Source of the DNA: Bacillota bacterium
GTDB lineage: Bacteria; Bacillota; Clostridia; Tissierellales; Sedimentibacteraceae
Reading direction: 5' to 3'
Length of the DNA stretch: 64,000 nt
Assembly (NCBI GenBank): GCA_023453025.1
Contig: JAEXUD010000004.1
Coordinates: 1 to 64,000 of the forward strand
Shown here: positions 51,069 through 60,891 of the stretch, piece by piece
Layout: every line of letters starts with the position of its first letter
How positions within the stretch are numbered: the first letter of the stretch is position 1
Position numbers and translations under genes: made by a program
Notes under the pieces: generated by a model
What the model was told of the DNA's origin: nothing
Databases searched by the model: none
Seen by the model: only the letters and a program-made list of their open reading frames with translations

Positions 51069-52733
51069 ATGTTTAAGCTAAAAAGAATTATTTCACTATT
51101 ATTAGTTGTTGTAATGTGTTTTGCATTGGCAGCATGTTCTACACCTGGAGAAAATAATGAGACTGAAACAAGTAATGAAGTAAGTAAAGAAACGGAGAAT
51201 GAGCCGACAGCAAAAAAGGTATTGAGATACTCATTAACGGCTGATGCACCGACTTTAGACCCTCAATTAATGAATTCAGTACCCAGCGGTACAGTAGGTT
51301 TTCACATTTACGAAGGGTTAATGCGCAACCACATAGGTGAAATTCAACCCGGCATGGCCGAGAACTATGACATTTCAGAGGACGGTAAAACATATACATT
51401 TCATCTGAGAGACGCTGTCTGGTCTGACGGTGTTGCAATAAAGGCACAAGATTACGAATATGCAATTAAGAGACTTGTGGACCCTGCTACTGCAAGCGAT
51501 TATTCATTCCTGGTAACATCATTGATTAAAAATGCAGGTGATATAAATTCGGGTAAATTACCTGTTGATGAGCTTGGTGTCAAAGCACTTGACGAAAAAA
51601 CACTTTCTATAGAATTAAATTACCCTGCCGGATATTTTTTAAGTATGCTCTCAATGTCACAGCTATGCCCTGTAAGACAGGATGTAGTTGAAAAATATGG
51701 TAAGGATTATGCAGCAGACGCTGAAAAAAATGTGTACAGCGGACCATTCGTAGTTAAGGAATGGAAACATGAAGACAGAATAATTCTCGAAAAGAATCCT
51801 AACTACTGGAATAAGGATGAAATAAAGCTTGATGAGGTTCATATACTTACTGTTTCAGACCCTATGACTGCACTTGCAATGTATGAAAAGGATGAACTTG
51901 ATTTTGTAAATGTTCCTCCTGAAGTTGTTAAAAACTATGAAGATCAGGTTATTTACTACAACGATGGTGCCAACGATTTCATTAAGCTTAACATGGATGG
52001 CACGAGTGAGCTGGAAAACAAGAACTTAAGACTTGCTTTGAATTATGCATTAAACAGAGAGGATTATGTACTTTTAAGCAGTCAAAACCTATATCAGCCT
52101 AACACAAGATATGTCCTGCCGCAGGTTAACGGAGTTGAAAAAAGTTACAGCGAAGAATATCCCTTAGAAGCTTATCCTCTTAATGGGGACATTGATAAGG
52201 CAAAAGCATATTTATCTTCAGCTATGAAGGAACTAGGAGTTACAGAACCTGCCCAGATTGTGCTTGAACTTCTTACTACAGACCAGGAAAGAGCCAGAAT
52301 TGAAGCTGAAGTATTGCAAAGCCAATTCCAGACTGCCTTGGACATCACCGTTAATATAAGACAAGTTCCTTATAAACAAAGACTTGAAATGGAATCAAAC
52401 CATGAATTTGAAATGGTAGTTACAGGATGGGTTCCTGATTATCCTGACCCCATGTCATATCTGGAATTATGGCCGACAAACTCACCTTATAATCACGGAT
52501 CATATTCCAGCGAGGTGTATGATGGATTTATAAATGAAGCCTTAAACAATTCGGATCCTAAACAAAGAATGGACGCACTTTTTAATGCGGAAAAAACATT
52601 GCTTGAAGATGGCGGGATTGTTCCTCTTCAATTAAGAAGAAATGCATTGCTTTTAAATTCTAAGGTAAAAGGTTTTGAAACATATTTTGTAGGAATTAAC
52701 TACGACTATATTTATGCAGATATAGCTGAATAG
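51069..52733 (+). CDS. oppA: oligopeptide-binding lipoprotein OppA
   Basis: A 554-aa lipoprotein: lipobox LAAC (Cys near residue 23), SBP family 5 fold of the OppA subtype (APTLDPQLMNSVPSGTVGFHIYEGLM, FHLRDAVWSDG, GWVPDYPDPMSYLELW). The DYPDP region is typical of OppA peptide-binding proteins. First gene of an operon with a Xaa-Pro peptidase and OppBCDF, just behind hypD, suggesting proline- or hydroxyproline-containing peptides as ligands. AAAAGGAGG precedes the ATG. Confidence 0.92.
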   Translation: MFKLKRIISLLLVVVMCFALAACSTPGENNETETSNEVSKETENEPTAKKVLRYSLTADAPTLDPQLMNSVPSGTVGFHIYEGLMRNHIGEIQPGMAENYDISEDGKTYTFHLRDAVWSDGVAIKAQDYEYAIKRLVDPATASDYSFLVTSLIKNAGDINSGKLPVDELGVKALDEKTLSIELNYPAGYFLSMLSMSQLCPVRQDVVEKYGKDYAADAEKNVYSGPFVVKEWKHEDRIILEKNPNYWNKDEIKLDEVHILTVSDPMTALAMYEKDELDFVNVPPEVVKNYEDQVIYYNDGANDFIKLNMDGTSELENKNLRLALNYALNREDYVLLSSQNLYQPNTRYVLPQVNGVEKSYSEEYPLEAYPLNGDIDKAKAYLSSAMKELGVTEPAQIVLELLTTDQERARIEAEVLQSQFQTALDITVNIRQVPYKQRLEMESNHEFEMVVTGWVPDYPDPMSYLELWPTNSPYNHGSYSSEVYDGFINEALNNSDPKQRMDALFNAEKTLLEDGGIVPLQLRRNALLLNSKVKGFETYFVGINYDYIYADIAE

Positions 52734-52740
52734 CAAATTG

Positions 52741-52772
52741 AAAAAGATGATTCATAAGGAGTCATCTTTTTT
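52741..52772 (+). terminator. intercistronic terminator after oppA
   Basis: AAAAGATGA (52742-52750) pairs with TCATCTTTT (52762-52770), ending in a T-run. Partial termination here would give more binding protein than membrane components. Confidence 0.75.
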
Positions 52773-52804
52773 AACAATATTATAAGTTATTAAGGGGATA
52801 AAAA

Positions 52805-53866
52805 ATGGAAAATAAAATCATTAACTATCTGAGGGACAAAAAAATAGAAGGTTTCTTTATTTCAAAACCGCAAAATGTGAGATATATAAGTAAATATACC
52901 AGTGATGATGCGTATTTGTTTATAACAGAAAATGAAAATTATTTCTTGACTGATCCTAGATATACAGAGCAGGCCGAAGCAGAATGTCCTGATTACAAGA
53001 TAATTAACTGGAGAGCAAATGGGAAATCAGTTGCAGAATCAGTTAAGCTCATTATTGAAAGCCGGAATATTAAAAGCTTTTGTTTCGAAGGAGATTTTGT
53101 CAATTATAACACGTATGAAGAATTAAAATACATTAATGCGGATGCTATAGCTGCTACAGGCGTGATTGAAGAATTCAGAAGCGTAAAAACTGCTGATGAA
53201 ATTCAAAACTTAAGAGTTGCATGTCAAATAGCCGACAGAGCTTTTGACAGGATAATTAAAGATATCGCTGTAGGAGTAACAGAAAAGGAGCTGGCATCCA
53301 AACTTTCCCATTACATGGTTATGGAGGGCTCCGATACAAAGCCATATGGAAACATATTAATTTCCGGGAAGAGAACATCTTTGCTTCATGGGATTCCTTC
53401 CAGCAAGAGTATTGAATACGGTGATTTTGTACTTATGGATTATGGATGTGCATATAAGGGATATCTTTCTGACATGACCAGGACCGTAGTTGTCGGCAAG
53501 GCAACGCCTGAACAGAAAAAAATATATTCGTTGGAAATGAAAATGGTGGAAGATTCAAAAAAAGCCATGCTGACCGGTGCTAAAGCAACAGAGGTCTATG
53601 AAGCTTCCATTCAGGCAATAAAGGATACAGAGTATTATAAATACCATTACAGCGGCATAGGTCATGGTATAGGTTTATTTGTACATGAGGTCCCTTTCAT
53701 GGGTCCGAAATCAAACGAAGTGCTGAAAGAAAACAATGTTATAACAATTGAGCCGGGCATTTATATTCCTGATTGGGGCGGAGTAAGAATAGAAGATCAA
53801 ATGTTAATTACCAAGGATGGAAATGAATGTCTTACAAGCTCGGAAAGGGAACTCTTAGAGTTATAA
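52805..53866 (+). CDS. M24-family Xaa-Pro peptidase (aminopeptidase P/prolidase)
   Basis: A 353-aa metallopeptidase: creatinase-like N-terminal domain (1-125) and pita-bread catalytic domain. The five metal ligands are recognisable: Asp in VLMDYGCAY, Asp in LSDMTRTVV, His in GHGIGLFVHE, Glu in TIEPGIYIP and Glu in VRIEDQML. These enzymes release the residue before proline or split X-Pro dipeptides; no signal peptide, so it acts on imported peptides. It is embedded between oppA and oppB. Confidence 0.92.
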   Translation: MENKIINYLRDKKIEGFFISKPQNVRYISKYTSDDAYLFITENENYFLTDPRYTEQAEAECPDYKIINWRANGKSVAESVKLIIESRNIKSFCFEGDFVNYNTYEELKYINADAIAATGVIEEFRSVKTADEIQNLRVACQIADRAFDRIIKDIAVGVTEKELASKLSHYMVMEGSDTKPYGNILISGKRTSLLHGIPSSKSIEYGDFVLMDYGCAYKGYLSDMTRTVVVGKATPEQKKIYSLEMKMVEDSKKAMLTGAKATEVYEASIQAIKDTEYYKYHYSGIGHGIGLFVHEVPFMGPKSNEVLKENNVITIEPGIYIPDWGGVRIEDQMLITKDGNECLTSSERELLEL

Positions 53867-53889
53867 ATTAAAAGATTTGAGGTGTCATA

Positions 53890-54810
53890 ATGGGCAAGTA
53901 CATGCTTAAAAGTTTTTTTATTTCAATATTGACAATTCTGGTTTTAGTTACCATAGTTTTTATTCTGGTAAGACTTATGCCGGGCGATCCCTTCGCAAGT
54001 GACAAACTCACACCTGAAATAAGGCTTAATCTTGAAAAATATTATGGTTTTGATAAACCGTTAATAGTGCAATACATTACATACATTAAAAACCTGGTCA
54101 AGGGTGATTTTGGCTATTCCATGAAATATGTGAATCAATCGGTTAATTCTATAATAGCAGATTCATTTCCCTATTCCTTCGATTTAGGAATGAGAGCTTT
54201 GTCAATTTCTATTTCACTGGGAATAGTCTTAGGACTGATAGCAGCACTTAACAGAGGAAATACTCTGGACTATGCCAGCGTAATTATTGCAATCATAGGA
54301 ACATCTGTTCCGGACTTTATAATTGGAGGGCTATTACAATACTTTTTTGGTATAAAATGGGGTTTGTTTCCTGTAGCACAATATAAAGGGTTGGAATACA
54401 CTGTGCTTCCGTCAATTGCATTAGGATTTTACACATTGGCTATGGTTTCCAGGATTATGCGGGCAAGCATGCTGGAGGTTGTGCAGCAGGATTACATAAA
54501 AACTGCAAAATCAAAAGGAATATCCAAATTCAGAATCACATATAAACATCAGATCAGAAATGCAATTATGCCTGTTGTTACGGTGCTGGGACCCACAGTG
54601 GCCAGTGTGCTTACAGGAACATTTGTTATAGAGTCCATATTTGCGATACCAGGCATGGGAAAATATTATGTGCAAAGTGTTCAAAATCTGGATTACACCC
54701 TCATACTCGGGATGACTGTTTTTTACGGAACTTTCCTGGTAATAGCCAATATGATAGTAGATATGCTCTATGGTATAATTGATCCGCGTATAAGAATAGC
54801 AGGAAGGTAG
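53890..54810 (+). CDS. oppB: oligopeptide ABC transporter permease OppB
   Basis: 306 aa, six predicted TM helices, OppB N-terminus (LKSFFISILTILVLVTIVFILVRLMPGDPF) and EAA loop (YIKTAKSKGISKFRITYKHQIRNA). Starts 23 bp after the peptidase gene. Confidence 0.93.
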   Translation: MGKYMLKSFFISILTILVLVTIVFILVRLMPGDPFASDKLTPEIRLNLEKYYGFDKPLIVQYITYIKNLVKGDFGYSMKYVNQSVNSIIADSFPYSFDLGMRALSISISLGIVLGLIAALNRGNTLDYASVIIAIIGTSVPDFIIGGLLQYFFGIKWGLFPVAQYKGLEYTVLPSIALGFYTLAMVSRIMRASMLEVVQQDYIKTAKSKGISKFRITYKHQIRNAIMPVVTVLGPTVASVLTGTFVIESIFAIPGMGKYYVQSVQNLDYTLILGMTVFYGTFLVIANMIVDMLYGIIDPRIRIAGR

Positions 54811-54817
54811 GCTTGTC

Positions 54818-55759
54818 ATGGAAAGATACGATAAATTAGAAAATATAGACAGAAAGTTATTTAATACAATAGGTAAAAATACAACACAAATGGAATCTAT
54901 ATCAAGGCCTAATCTGACATACTGGAAGGATGCATGGAGAAGGATTAAAAAGAATAAGGCAGCATTTGCAGGGCTGATTATTATATTAATTTATGTGCTC
55001 TTAGCGATATTCGGTCCTATGATGAGCGGCTATGAATATACTGCTCAGGACTCATCAAAAATGAATCAGTTTGTTTCTGCTGAACATTGGTTTGGAACTG
55101 ATGAGCTTGGCAGGGATTTATGGACAAGGACCTGGAGAGGTGCCAGGGTGTCCTTGATGATAGGGTTTATTTCCACAATATTAAATACAATTATCGGCGG
55201 CTTAGTAGGCGGAATATCAGGTTATTACGGAGGTACGCTCGACTTGGTATTAATGCGGATAATTGATGTGTTATATGGAATCCCTTACATTATTATATCT
55301 ATTCTTGTTATGGTTGTTTTAGGCCGTGGGATAACTTCACTTATTATAGCTATGGTAATAGTGGGCTGGATAGGAACAGCACGGTTCGTAAGAGGAGAAG
55401 TTTTAAGGATAAAGGAACAGGATTTTGTGTGTGCGGCAAAGGTGCTTGGTGTTTCTGACATTGAAATAATAATAAAACACATTATACCAAATGTTATGGG
55501 CTTAATTATCACAAATTTAACGATGGCTGTGCCAAGGGCAATATTTAATGAAGCATTTTTAAGCTATATAGGGCTTGGTATTTCGCCTCCCGAATGCAGC
55601 TGGGGAATTTTGGCCAAATCAGGAATAAAGATGCTGAGAATATATCCATATCAACTGTTTATACCATCTTTTTTTATCTGCACCACAATGCTTGCTCTTA
55701 ATTTGCTGGGAGATGGTATGAGGGATGCCTTGGACCCAAGACTCAGAGGAACTGAATAG
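54818..55759 (+). CDS. oppC: oligopeptide ABC transporter permease OppC
   Basis: 313 aa. It has the OppC cytoplasmic N-terminus with SRPNLTYWKDAWRRIKKNKAAFAG, GTDELGRDLWTRTWRGARVSL, six TM segments, the EAA loop (FVCAAKVLGVSDIEIIIKHIIPN) and terminal LDPRLRG. Starts 7 bp after oppB. Confidence 0.93.
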   Translation: MERYDKLENIDRKLFNTIGKNTTQMESISRPNLTYWKDAWRRIKKNKAAFAGLIIILIYVLLAIFGPMMSGYEYTAQDSSKMNQFVSAEHWFGTDELGRDLWTRTWRGARVSLMIGFISTILNTIIGGLVGGISGYYGGTLDLVLMRIIDVLYGIPYIIISILVMVVLGRGITSLIIAMVIVGWIGTARFVRGEVLRIKEQDFVCAAKVLGVSDIEIIIKHIIPNVMGLIITNLTMAVPRAIFNEAFLSYIGLGISPPECSWGILAKSGIKMLRIYPYQLFIPSFFICTTMLALNLLGDGMRDALDPRLRGTE

Positions 55760-55778
55760 CATATAAGGAAGTGAAAAC

Positions 55779-56801
55779 ATGGATAAATTATTAGAAGTTA
55801 AAGATTTGAATTTTTCATTTAAAACGTACGGCGGAATAGTCAAGTCTGTAAGAGGAGTCAGCTTTGATGTTAATGAAGGAGAAATAATAGGTATAGTAGG
55901 AGAATCCGGCTGCGGCAAAAGTGTTACTGCTCAGTGCCTGGTAAGGCTTAATCCGGAGCCTCCCGGATTTTTCGAGGGAGGTTCAATAAAATATAAGGGC
56001 AAAGAAATAACAGCCATGTCCGACCTTGAAATGAGAAGCATAAGAGGTGTCGAAATAGGCTTCATATTTCAGGACCCCATGACTTCGCTAAATCCTACTA
56101 TGAAAATCGGGAAGCAAATAGAGGAATTGTTTGTTCAAAGAAAAATGTATAGTAAAAAAGAGCTGAAAGAAAAAGCAATAAATATTTTAAAGCTGGTAGG
56201 AATATCGGATGCTGAACGAAGGTATAATCAATATCCTCATGAACTCAGCGGCGGTATGAAGCAAAGAATTATGATTGCCATAGCATTGGTCGGAAGTCCA
56301 AGTGTTATTATTGCAGATGAGCCCACAACATCTCTTGATGTAACTATTGAGGCTCAAATTCTTGATTTGCTTAAGGATTTGCAAAGACAATTACAAACAT
56401 CAGTAATATTAATAACACATGATTTGGGTGTCATAGCAAAAATGTGTGACAGGGTACTTGTTATGTATGGAGGTAAAATTGTAGAAAAAGGTCTGGTTGA
56501 TGATATATTTTATAATACCAGACATCCGTATACATCAGGACTGTTATGCTCAATTGCCAGCTTGGAAACAAGTAAAGACGAAGAACTTCAGCCTATTGAG
56601 GGAACTCCTCCTGATTTATTTTCTCCTCCGGCAGGATGTCCTTTTGCGGCAAGATGTGAATATGCAATGGAAATATGTTATGAAGCCATGCCGCCGGAAT
56701 ACATAATTACAGGTGAGCATACAACATTGTGCTGGCTTGAACATGAATATGCAAATCATGTCGTGCTTCCATGCAAAAAGACGAGTAAGGAGGAAGCTTA
56801 A
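55779..56801 (+). CDS. oppD: oligopeptide ABC transporter ATP-binding protein OppD
   Basis: 340 aa. Walker A GESGCGKSV, FQDPMTSLNP, signature LSGGMKQRI, Walker B IIADEPTTSLD and the C-terminal Cys-rich block GCPFAARCEYAMEIC. Its stop overlaps the oppF start by one base (TAATG). Confidence 0.94.
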   Translation: MDKLLEVKDLNFSFKTYGGIVKSVRGVSFDVNEGEIIGIVGESGCGKSVTAQCLVRLNPEPPGFFEGGSIKYKGKEITAMSDLEMRSIRGVEIGFIFQDPMTSLNPTMKIGKQIEELFVQRKMYSKKELKEKAINILKLVGISDAERRYNQYPHELSGGMKQRIMIAIALVGSPSVIIADEPTTSLDVTIEAQILDLLKDLQRQLQTSVILITHDLGVIAKMCDRVLVMYGGKIVEKGLVDDIFYNTRHPYTSGLLCSIASLETSKDEELQPIEGTPPDLFSPPAGCPFAARCEYAMEICYEAMPPEYIITGEHTTLCWLEHEYANHVVLPCKKTSKEEA

Positions 56802-57763
56802 TGGAACCGTTAATAAGAGTGAAAAATTTGAGTAAATACTTTCAAATAAGTAAAAAAGAAAGCCTTAAAGCAGTTGATGATGTATCTTTTGACATTTATG
56901 AAGGGGAAACAGTCGGTTTAGTAGGAGAATCCGGCTGCGGCAAATCTACAACCGGAAGATGCCTTGTAAAACTGTACAATCCTACCAAGGGGAATGTTTT
57001 TTATAATGGAAGAGATATTTTCAAATCAAAAAATAAAGCAGAAAATCTGGAGTACTGTAAAAATACGCAGATGATATTTCAAAATCCGTATTCGTCATTA
57101 AATCCCAGGATGACGGTAAAAGACATTGTGGGTGAGGGTATAAAGCTTCACGAAAATATAAGTGAAAAGCAGCTTGATGAAAAAATTGAAAATCTGTTAA
57201 GGTCTGTAGGCTTAAATAAAGATCATATGTCGAGATTCCCCCATGAGTTTTCAGGAGGGCAAAGGCAGAGAATCGGAATAGCAAGAGCCCTTTCGGTAAA
57301 TCCAAAGTTTATAGTATGTGATGAGCCAATATCTGCATTAGATGTGTCTATTCAGGCGCAGGTTTTAAATATGCTTAAAAAATTGCAAAAAGAAAGAGGG
57401 CTTACGTATCTTTTTATTGCACATGACTTAAGTGTAGTTAAATATATTTCAGATAAAATCATAGTTATGTATCTAGGGATGATTGTTGAACAGGCAAATG
57501 CAGACGAGCTTTACAGAAATCCCCTGCATCCCTACACAAAGGCTCTTTTGTCGGCAATACCTGAAGCTGATCCGAATATTGCAAGAAGCAAAGAAAGAAT
57601 AATGCTTAAAGGGGAAATACCAAGTCCTATAAACCCAAAGAATTGCTGCAGGTTTGTTGAAAGATGCAGCTATTCCATGCCGATATGCCATAAAGAGATT
57701 CCGGAGTTAAAAGTATGCCGTAACAGCGATAATCACAAGACAGCGTGCCACTTGTTTGATTAA
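56801..57763 (+). CDS. oppF: oligopeptide ABC transporter ATP-binding protein OppF
   Basis: 320 aa. Walker A GESGCGKST, FQNPYSSLNPR, canonical signature FSGGQRQRI, Walker B FIVCDEPISALD and a C-terminal Cys-rich block (NCCRFVERCSYSMPIC). Last gene of the opp operon. Confidence 0.94.
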   Translation: MEPLIRVKNLSKYFQISKKESLKAVDDVSFDIYEGETVGLVGESGCGKSTTGRCLVKLYNPTKGNVFYNGRDIFKSKNKAENLEYCKNTQMIFQNPYSSLNPRMTVKDIVGEGIKLHENISEKQLDEKIENLLRSVGLNKDHMSRFPHEFSGGQRQRIGIARALSVNPKFIVCDEPISALDVSIQAQVLNMLKKLQKERGLTYLFIAHDLSVVKYISDKIIVMYLGMIVEQANADELYRNPLHPYTKALLSAIPEADPNIARSKERIMLKGEIPSPINPKNCCRFVERCSYSMPICHKEIPELKVCRNSDNHKTACHLFD

Positions 57764-58090
57764 TAAATATTAATTCACCGTAATACAGGGAATACCATTA
57801 TCTGATTTTTTATTAACTACGCCTTTATGTTATTTTACAACAATTTAAGAAGAACACTTGTGTCTTAATATCATTTATACTTCCATCTACTCAAGAACTG
57901 GATAATAATCAAAAAACAATAAAGGTGATGCATCTGGCATCATATTTATTGTTTTTTTAAGATTGCAGACAATATTTATTAAGCATTACCAGTAGACAAA
58001 TTTATTTGCAATGGTGTATTATGAATAAGTCACATTAATTTACATAAGAATTTAATATAAGTATGTTAAGAATTGGTTGGAGGAAAGTAA
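57764..58090 (+). terminator. intergenic region with the opp operon terminator
   Basis: A hairpin (57915-57932 with 57936-57954: CAATAAA-GTGATGC...GGCATCA-TTTATTG) followed by TTTTTTT probably ends the opp transcript, though it lies 150 bp behind the stop. Nothing else is recognised in these 327 bp except the TGGAGGAAAG site before uppP. Confidence 0.65.
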
Positions 58091-58912
58091 ATGTATATTG
58101 AATTATTTAAAGCGTTAGTGCTAGGTGTTGTGGAAGGAATAACAGAATGGCTGCCCATAAGCAGCACCGGTCATATGATTCTTGTGGAGGAGTTTATCAA
58201 GCTCAACACCTCCGAAGCATTTATGGAGATGTTCCGGGTAGTTATCCAGCTTGGAGCTATTATGGCTGTTGTTCTGCTGTATTTTCACAGGCTTAATCCC
58301 TTTTCACCCAGAAAGACATCAAGACAGAAAAAAGATACGATAGTGCTTTGGTTCAAGGTTGCGGTAGGAGTATTGCCTGCGGCAATTCTGGGATTTTTGC
58401 TTGATGACTGGTTTGATGAAAATTTTTATAATTATCAGACTGTGGCAGTAACGCTTATTGTATATGGTATACTTTTTATAGTAATTGAAAATCGAAATAA
58501 AGGAAAAATTGCCGAGATAAAAAGCTTCAGTGAAATGCCCTTTATGACAGCATTAGGTATAGGTTTTTTTCAGGTGCTGTCGCTTGTGCCGGGAACATCA
58601 CGTTCAGGAGCTACTATTTTGGGAGCCATAATACTGGGAACCTCCAGAAGCATGGCTGCGGAGTATTCTTTTTTTCTGTCCATTCCGGTTATGTTTGGGG
58701 CCAGCGGTCTTAAGCTGTTTAAGTTTGGACTGAATTTCACCGGACAGGAGCTGGCAATACTGTTGACGGGTATGATTGTAGCCTTCATTGTATCGCTGGC
58801 AGCAATAAGGTTCTTGATGAAATATATTAAAAACAACGATTTCAAAGTATTCGGATGGTATAGAATCATATTGGGAATAATTGTGGTTGCATATTTTGTA
58901 ATCGCAGGATAA
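58091..58912 (+). CDS. uppP: undecaprenyl-diphosphatase UppP (BacA)
   Basis: 273 aa, multi-pass membrane enzyme with the active-site motifs EGITEWLPISSTGHMIL (residues 15-31) and LVPGTSRSGATI (about 173-184). It recycles undecaprenyl pyrophosphate to the monophosphate and confers bacitracin tolerance. It precedes an IS element and a Bce-type module, and the original neighbour relation may have been uppP-bceRSAB. Confidence 0.96.
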   Translation: MYIELFKALVLGVVEGITEWLPISSTGHMILVEEFIKLNTSEAFMEMFRVVIQLGAIMAVVLLYFHRLNPFSPRKTSRQKKDTIVLWFKVAVGVLPAAILGFLLDDWFDENFYNYQTVAVTLIVYGILFIVIENRNKGKIAEIKSFSEMPFMTALGIGFFQVLSLVPGTSRSGATILGAIILGTSRSMAAEYSFFLSIPVMFGASGLKLFKFGLNFTGQELAILLTGMIVAFIVSLAAIRFLMKYIKNNDFKVFGWYRIILGIIVVAYFVIAG

Positions 58913-58918
58913 ATAGAT

Positions 58919-60812
58919 GGGGCTGTCTCAAAAATAAATTGAGATAGTCCTAGAATTTTAGAAAAATAAAAAATAGCCTCAATGTTTTTCTTGATTATCA
59001 AGGAAAATTCCGAGGCTTTTTCTATTTTTGGGTATAAAAATTAAAGGTCGTAAAATCCACCCAAAATTTAATTTCAAATTATCAATTATGCTAATTCTTT
59101 TTCATAAAGTAATTTGCTATAGTTATCGTTTTGTATTTTTAGATGTAATTTATTTATGTTAAATCCAAAACATAAAAGCAGAAATTCAACATGAACATTC
59201 TTTTTGCCTCTTGTTAAAAATCGCCTGTAACCATAATCTTCTTTTAAAGCCCCAAAGGCTCCTTCTACCTGTATTGAACGATTCATTCGCAACATTATAC
59301 CTTTTGGAGTTGTAATATTATTTAAGGACCTTGAACGTTTATCAATAAAAATTTTAGATGTATCCATTCGGCGATTTCCTTTTGCCTTGGTACACTTTGA
59401 TTTCACTGAACAATTTTCGCAGCTTTCACATTCATAAGTAGTTATTTCTGAAATATATCCTGACTTTGACTTTCTCTTTGATATTCCAATCTTTTTAAGC
59501 TTTCTACCTTGATTACATGTATATTCATCGAGACTTTCATCATAGTCCATATTTTCTCTTTTTCCTATTAAATTTTTAAAACTTCTCTTTTTCCACTGCT
59601 CATATACTTGGGGTTTTATGTATGCATTTTGTTGATTTTCTTCCAAATACACATAATTTTCTTCGCTTTCATATCCTGCATCCGCTATTACATTTTCATA
59701 CTTTTCGGGAAGATTCTCTTCAAGTTTTTCAAGGAATGGTATTAATGTCAATTGGTCTGAACGTTCAGATGAAACATCTACGCCTACTACATAACCACCT
59801 TCTACTCCAATTTGAATGTTGTATCCTGGTTTTAATTGAGCATTTCTCATATGGTCATCTTTCATGTGCATGAATGTTGCATCAGTATCTGTTTTTGAAA
59901 AACTGTTTCTTCCATCAAATATTTTGTTGTATTCACTATATTTCATTTGTTTTTCTAAAAATTCTTCTGCAGATTCTATTAATCGTTGAAGACTTGTCTT
60001 TCTTTTACCTTTGCCGTTTACAAATTCTATGTTTTCTTTTTCTTTAATTTTATTTAAATATGAAAGTATTGATTTTAACGTACTTTCCAGATCTTCTAGG
60101 TCATAGCTTTCTTTAAGTTCATATTCTGTTTTGTACTCTGCATTAATCTTTTCTATTAATTGCTTTACTTTTTCATGTAATTTTACTTCGTTTTTATTAA
60201 CGGCTTTTTTCCAAACAAAGCTATATTTATTCGCATTTGCTTCAATTTTGGTTCCATCTATGAAGATATTCTCATATTTTATTTCACCTATTTCTGATAA
60301 CCTAACTACCAATTGATTGAACAAATCTTCTATACATTCTGATAGTCTACCTGTTCTAAACCTTGCAATTGTATTATGATCTGGGGCGTTATGACCTTGT
60401 ATTAACCACATGAAATTTATGTCTCTTTTGCAGGCTTCTTCTATTTTTCTGGTGGAGTAAATTTTATTCATATATGCATAAACTAATACTTGAAACATGA
60501 TTTTTGGTGGTATTGCTGGGTTTCTTCCTTTTATGGAATATGCCATTGCTAAATTTCTATAATCTAACTCCTCTGTTATTTGGCTTAGCAATCTCACTGA
60601 ATCATCTTTTGGTATTAATATTTCAAAATTCATTGGAATTACTAGTTGATAATTTCCTGAATTTTTAGTATAATCTTTTTGTTGTACGATTGGGTTTCGC
60701 ATACTTCAATTATACACTAAATTATGGCTTCTTTTGAGGCCATTTTTTATTTTTTGCACAAAAAGAGAGCTGCCTCTCTTAGAAATTTAATTTTCTATTT
60801 TGAGACAGCCCC
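58919..60812 (-). mobile_element. IS1182-family insertion sequence, complete
   Basis: 1894 bp bounded by perfect 15-bp terminal inverted repeats GGGGCTGTCTCAAAA (58919-58933) and TTTTGAGACAGCCCC (60798-60812), with one transposase gene filling the centre. A convincing target-site duplication is not visible (AT on both sides at most). A hairpin near the left end (about 58973-59030) probably terminates the transposase transcript. Confidence 0.88.
59086..60702 (-). CDS. IS1182-family transposase
   Basis: A 538-aa DDE transposase: N-terminal DUF772 domain (PPKIMFQVLVYAYMNKIYSTRKIEEAC), DHNTIARFR, first Asp in IFIDGTKIEANANKY, second Asp in VIADAGYESEENY, third acidic residue in SIQVEGAFGALKEDYGYRRF, and a CxxC zinc knuckle (CESCENCSVKSKC). 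Intact, so the element may be active. Confidence 0.93.
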   Translation of the reverse strand: MRNPIVQQKDYTKNSGNYQLVIPMNFEILIPKDDSVRLLSQITEELDYRNLAMAYSIKGRNPAIPPKIMFQVLVYAYMNKIYSTRKIEEACKRDINFMWLIQGHNAPDHNTIARFRTGRLSECIEDLFNQLVVRLSEIGEIKYENIFIDGTKIEANANKYSFVWKKAVNKNEVKLHEKVKQLIEKINAEYKTEYELKESYDLEDLESTLKSILSYLNKIKEKENIEFVNGKGKRKTSLQRLIESAEEFLEKQMKYSEYNKIFDGRNSFSKTDTDATFMHMKDDHMRNAQLKPGYNIQIGVEGGYVVGVDVSSERSDQLTLIPFLEKLEENLPEKYENVIADAGYESEENYVYLEENQQNAYIKPQVYEQWKKRSFKNLIGKRENMDYDESLDEYTCNQGRKLKKIGISKRKSKSGYISEITTYECESCENCSVKSKCTKAKGNRRMDTSKIFIDKRSRSLNNITTPKGIMLRMNRSIQVEGAFGALKEDYGYRRFLTRGKKNVHVEFLLLCFGFNINKLHLKIQNDNYSKLLYEKELA

Positions 60813-60829
60813 ATTTTTTTGCCGGTTTC

Positions 60830-60858
60830 TTGATAAAAAATGTGAAAAGCTTTATACT
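60830..60858 (+). promoter_or_regulatory. sigma-A promoter of the bceRS-type operon
   Basis: -35 TTGATA (60830-60835), 17-bp spacer, -10 TATACT (60853-60858). It begins 18 bp past the IS end, so the insertion left the core promoter intact but removed whatever lay upstream. Confidence 0.6.
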
Positions 60859-60891
60859 ATACTAAAATTACCATTTAGTACCGGAGGAATT

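Noticed and set aside
58919..60812. Target-site duplication of the IS1182 element
   Set aside because: Only AT is shared at the two flanks; too short to claim.
60724..60891. 56-residue N-terminal extension of the BceR-like regulator
   Set aside because: It would begin inside the IS1182 end; the ATG at 60892 has a strong GGAGG and gives the normal receiver start.
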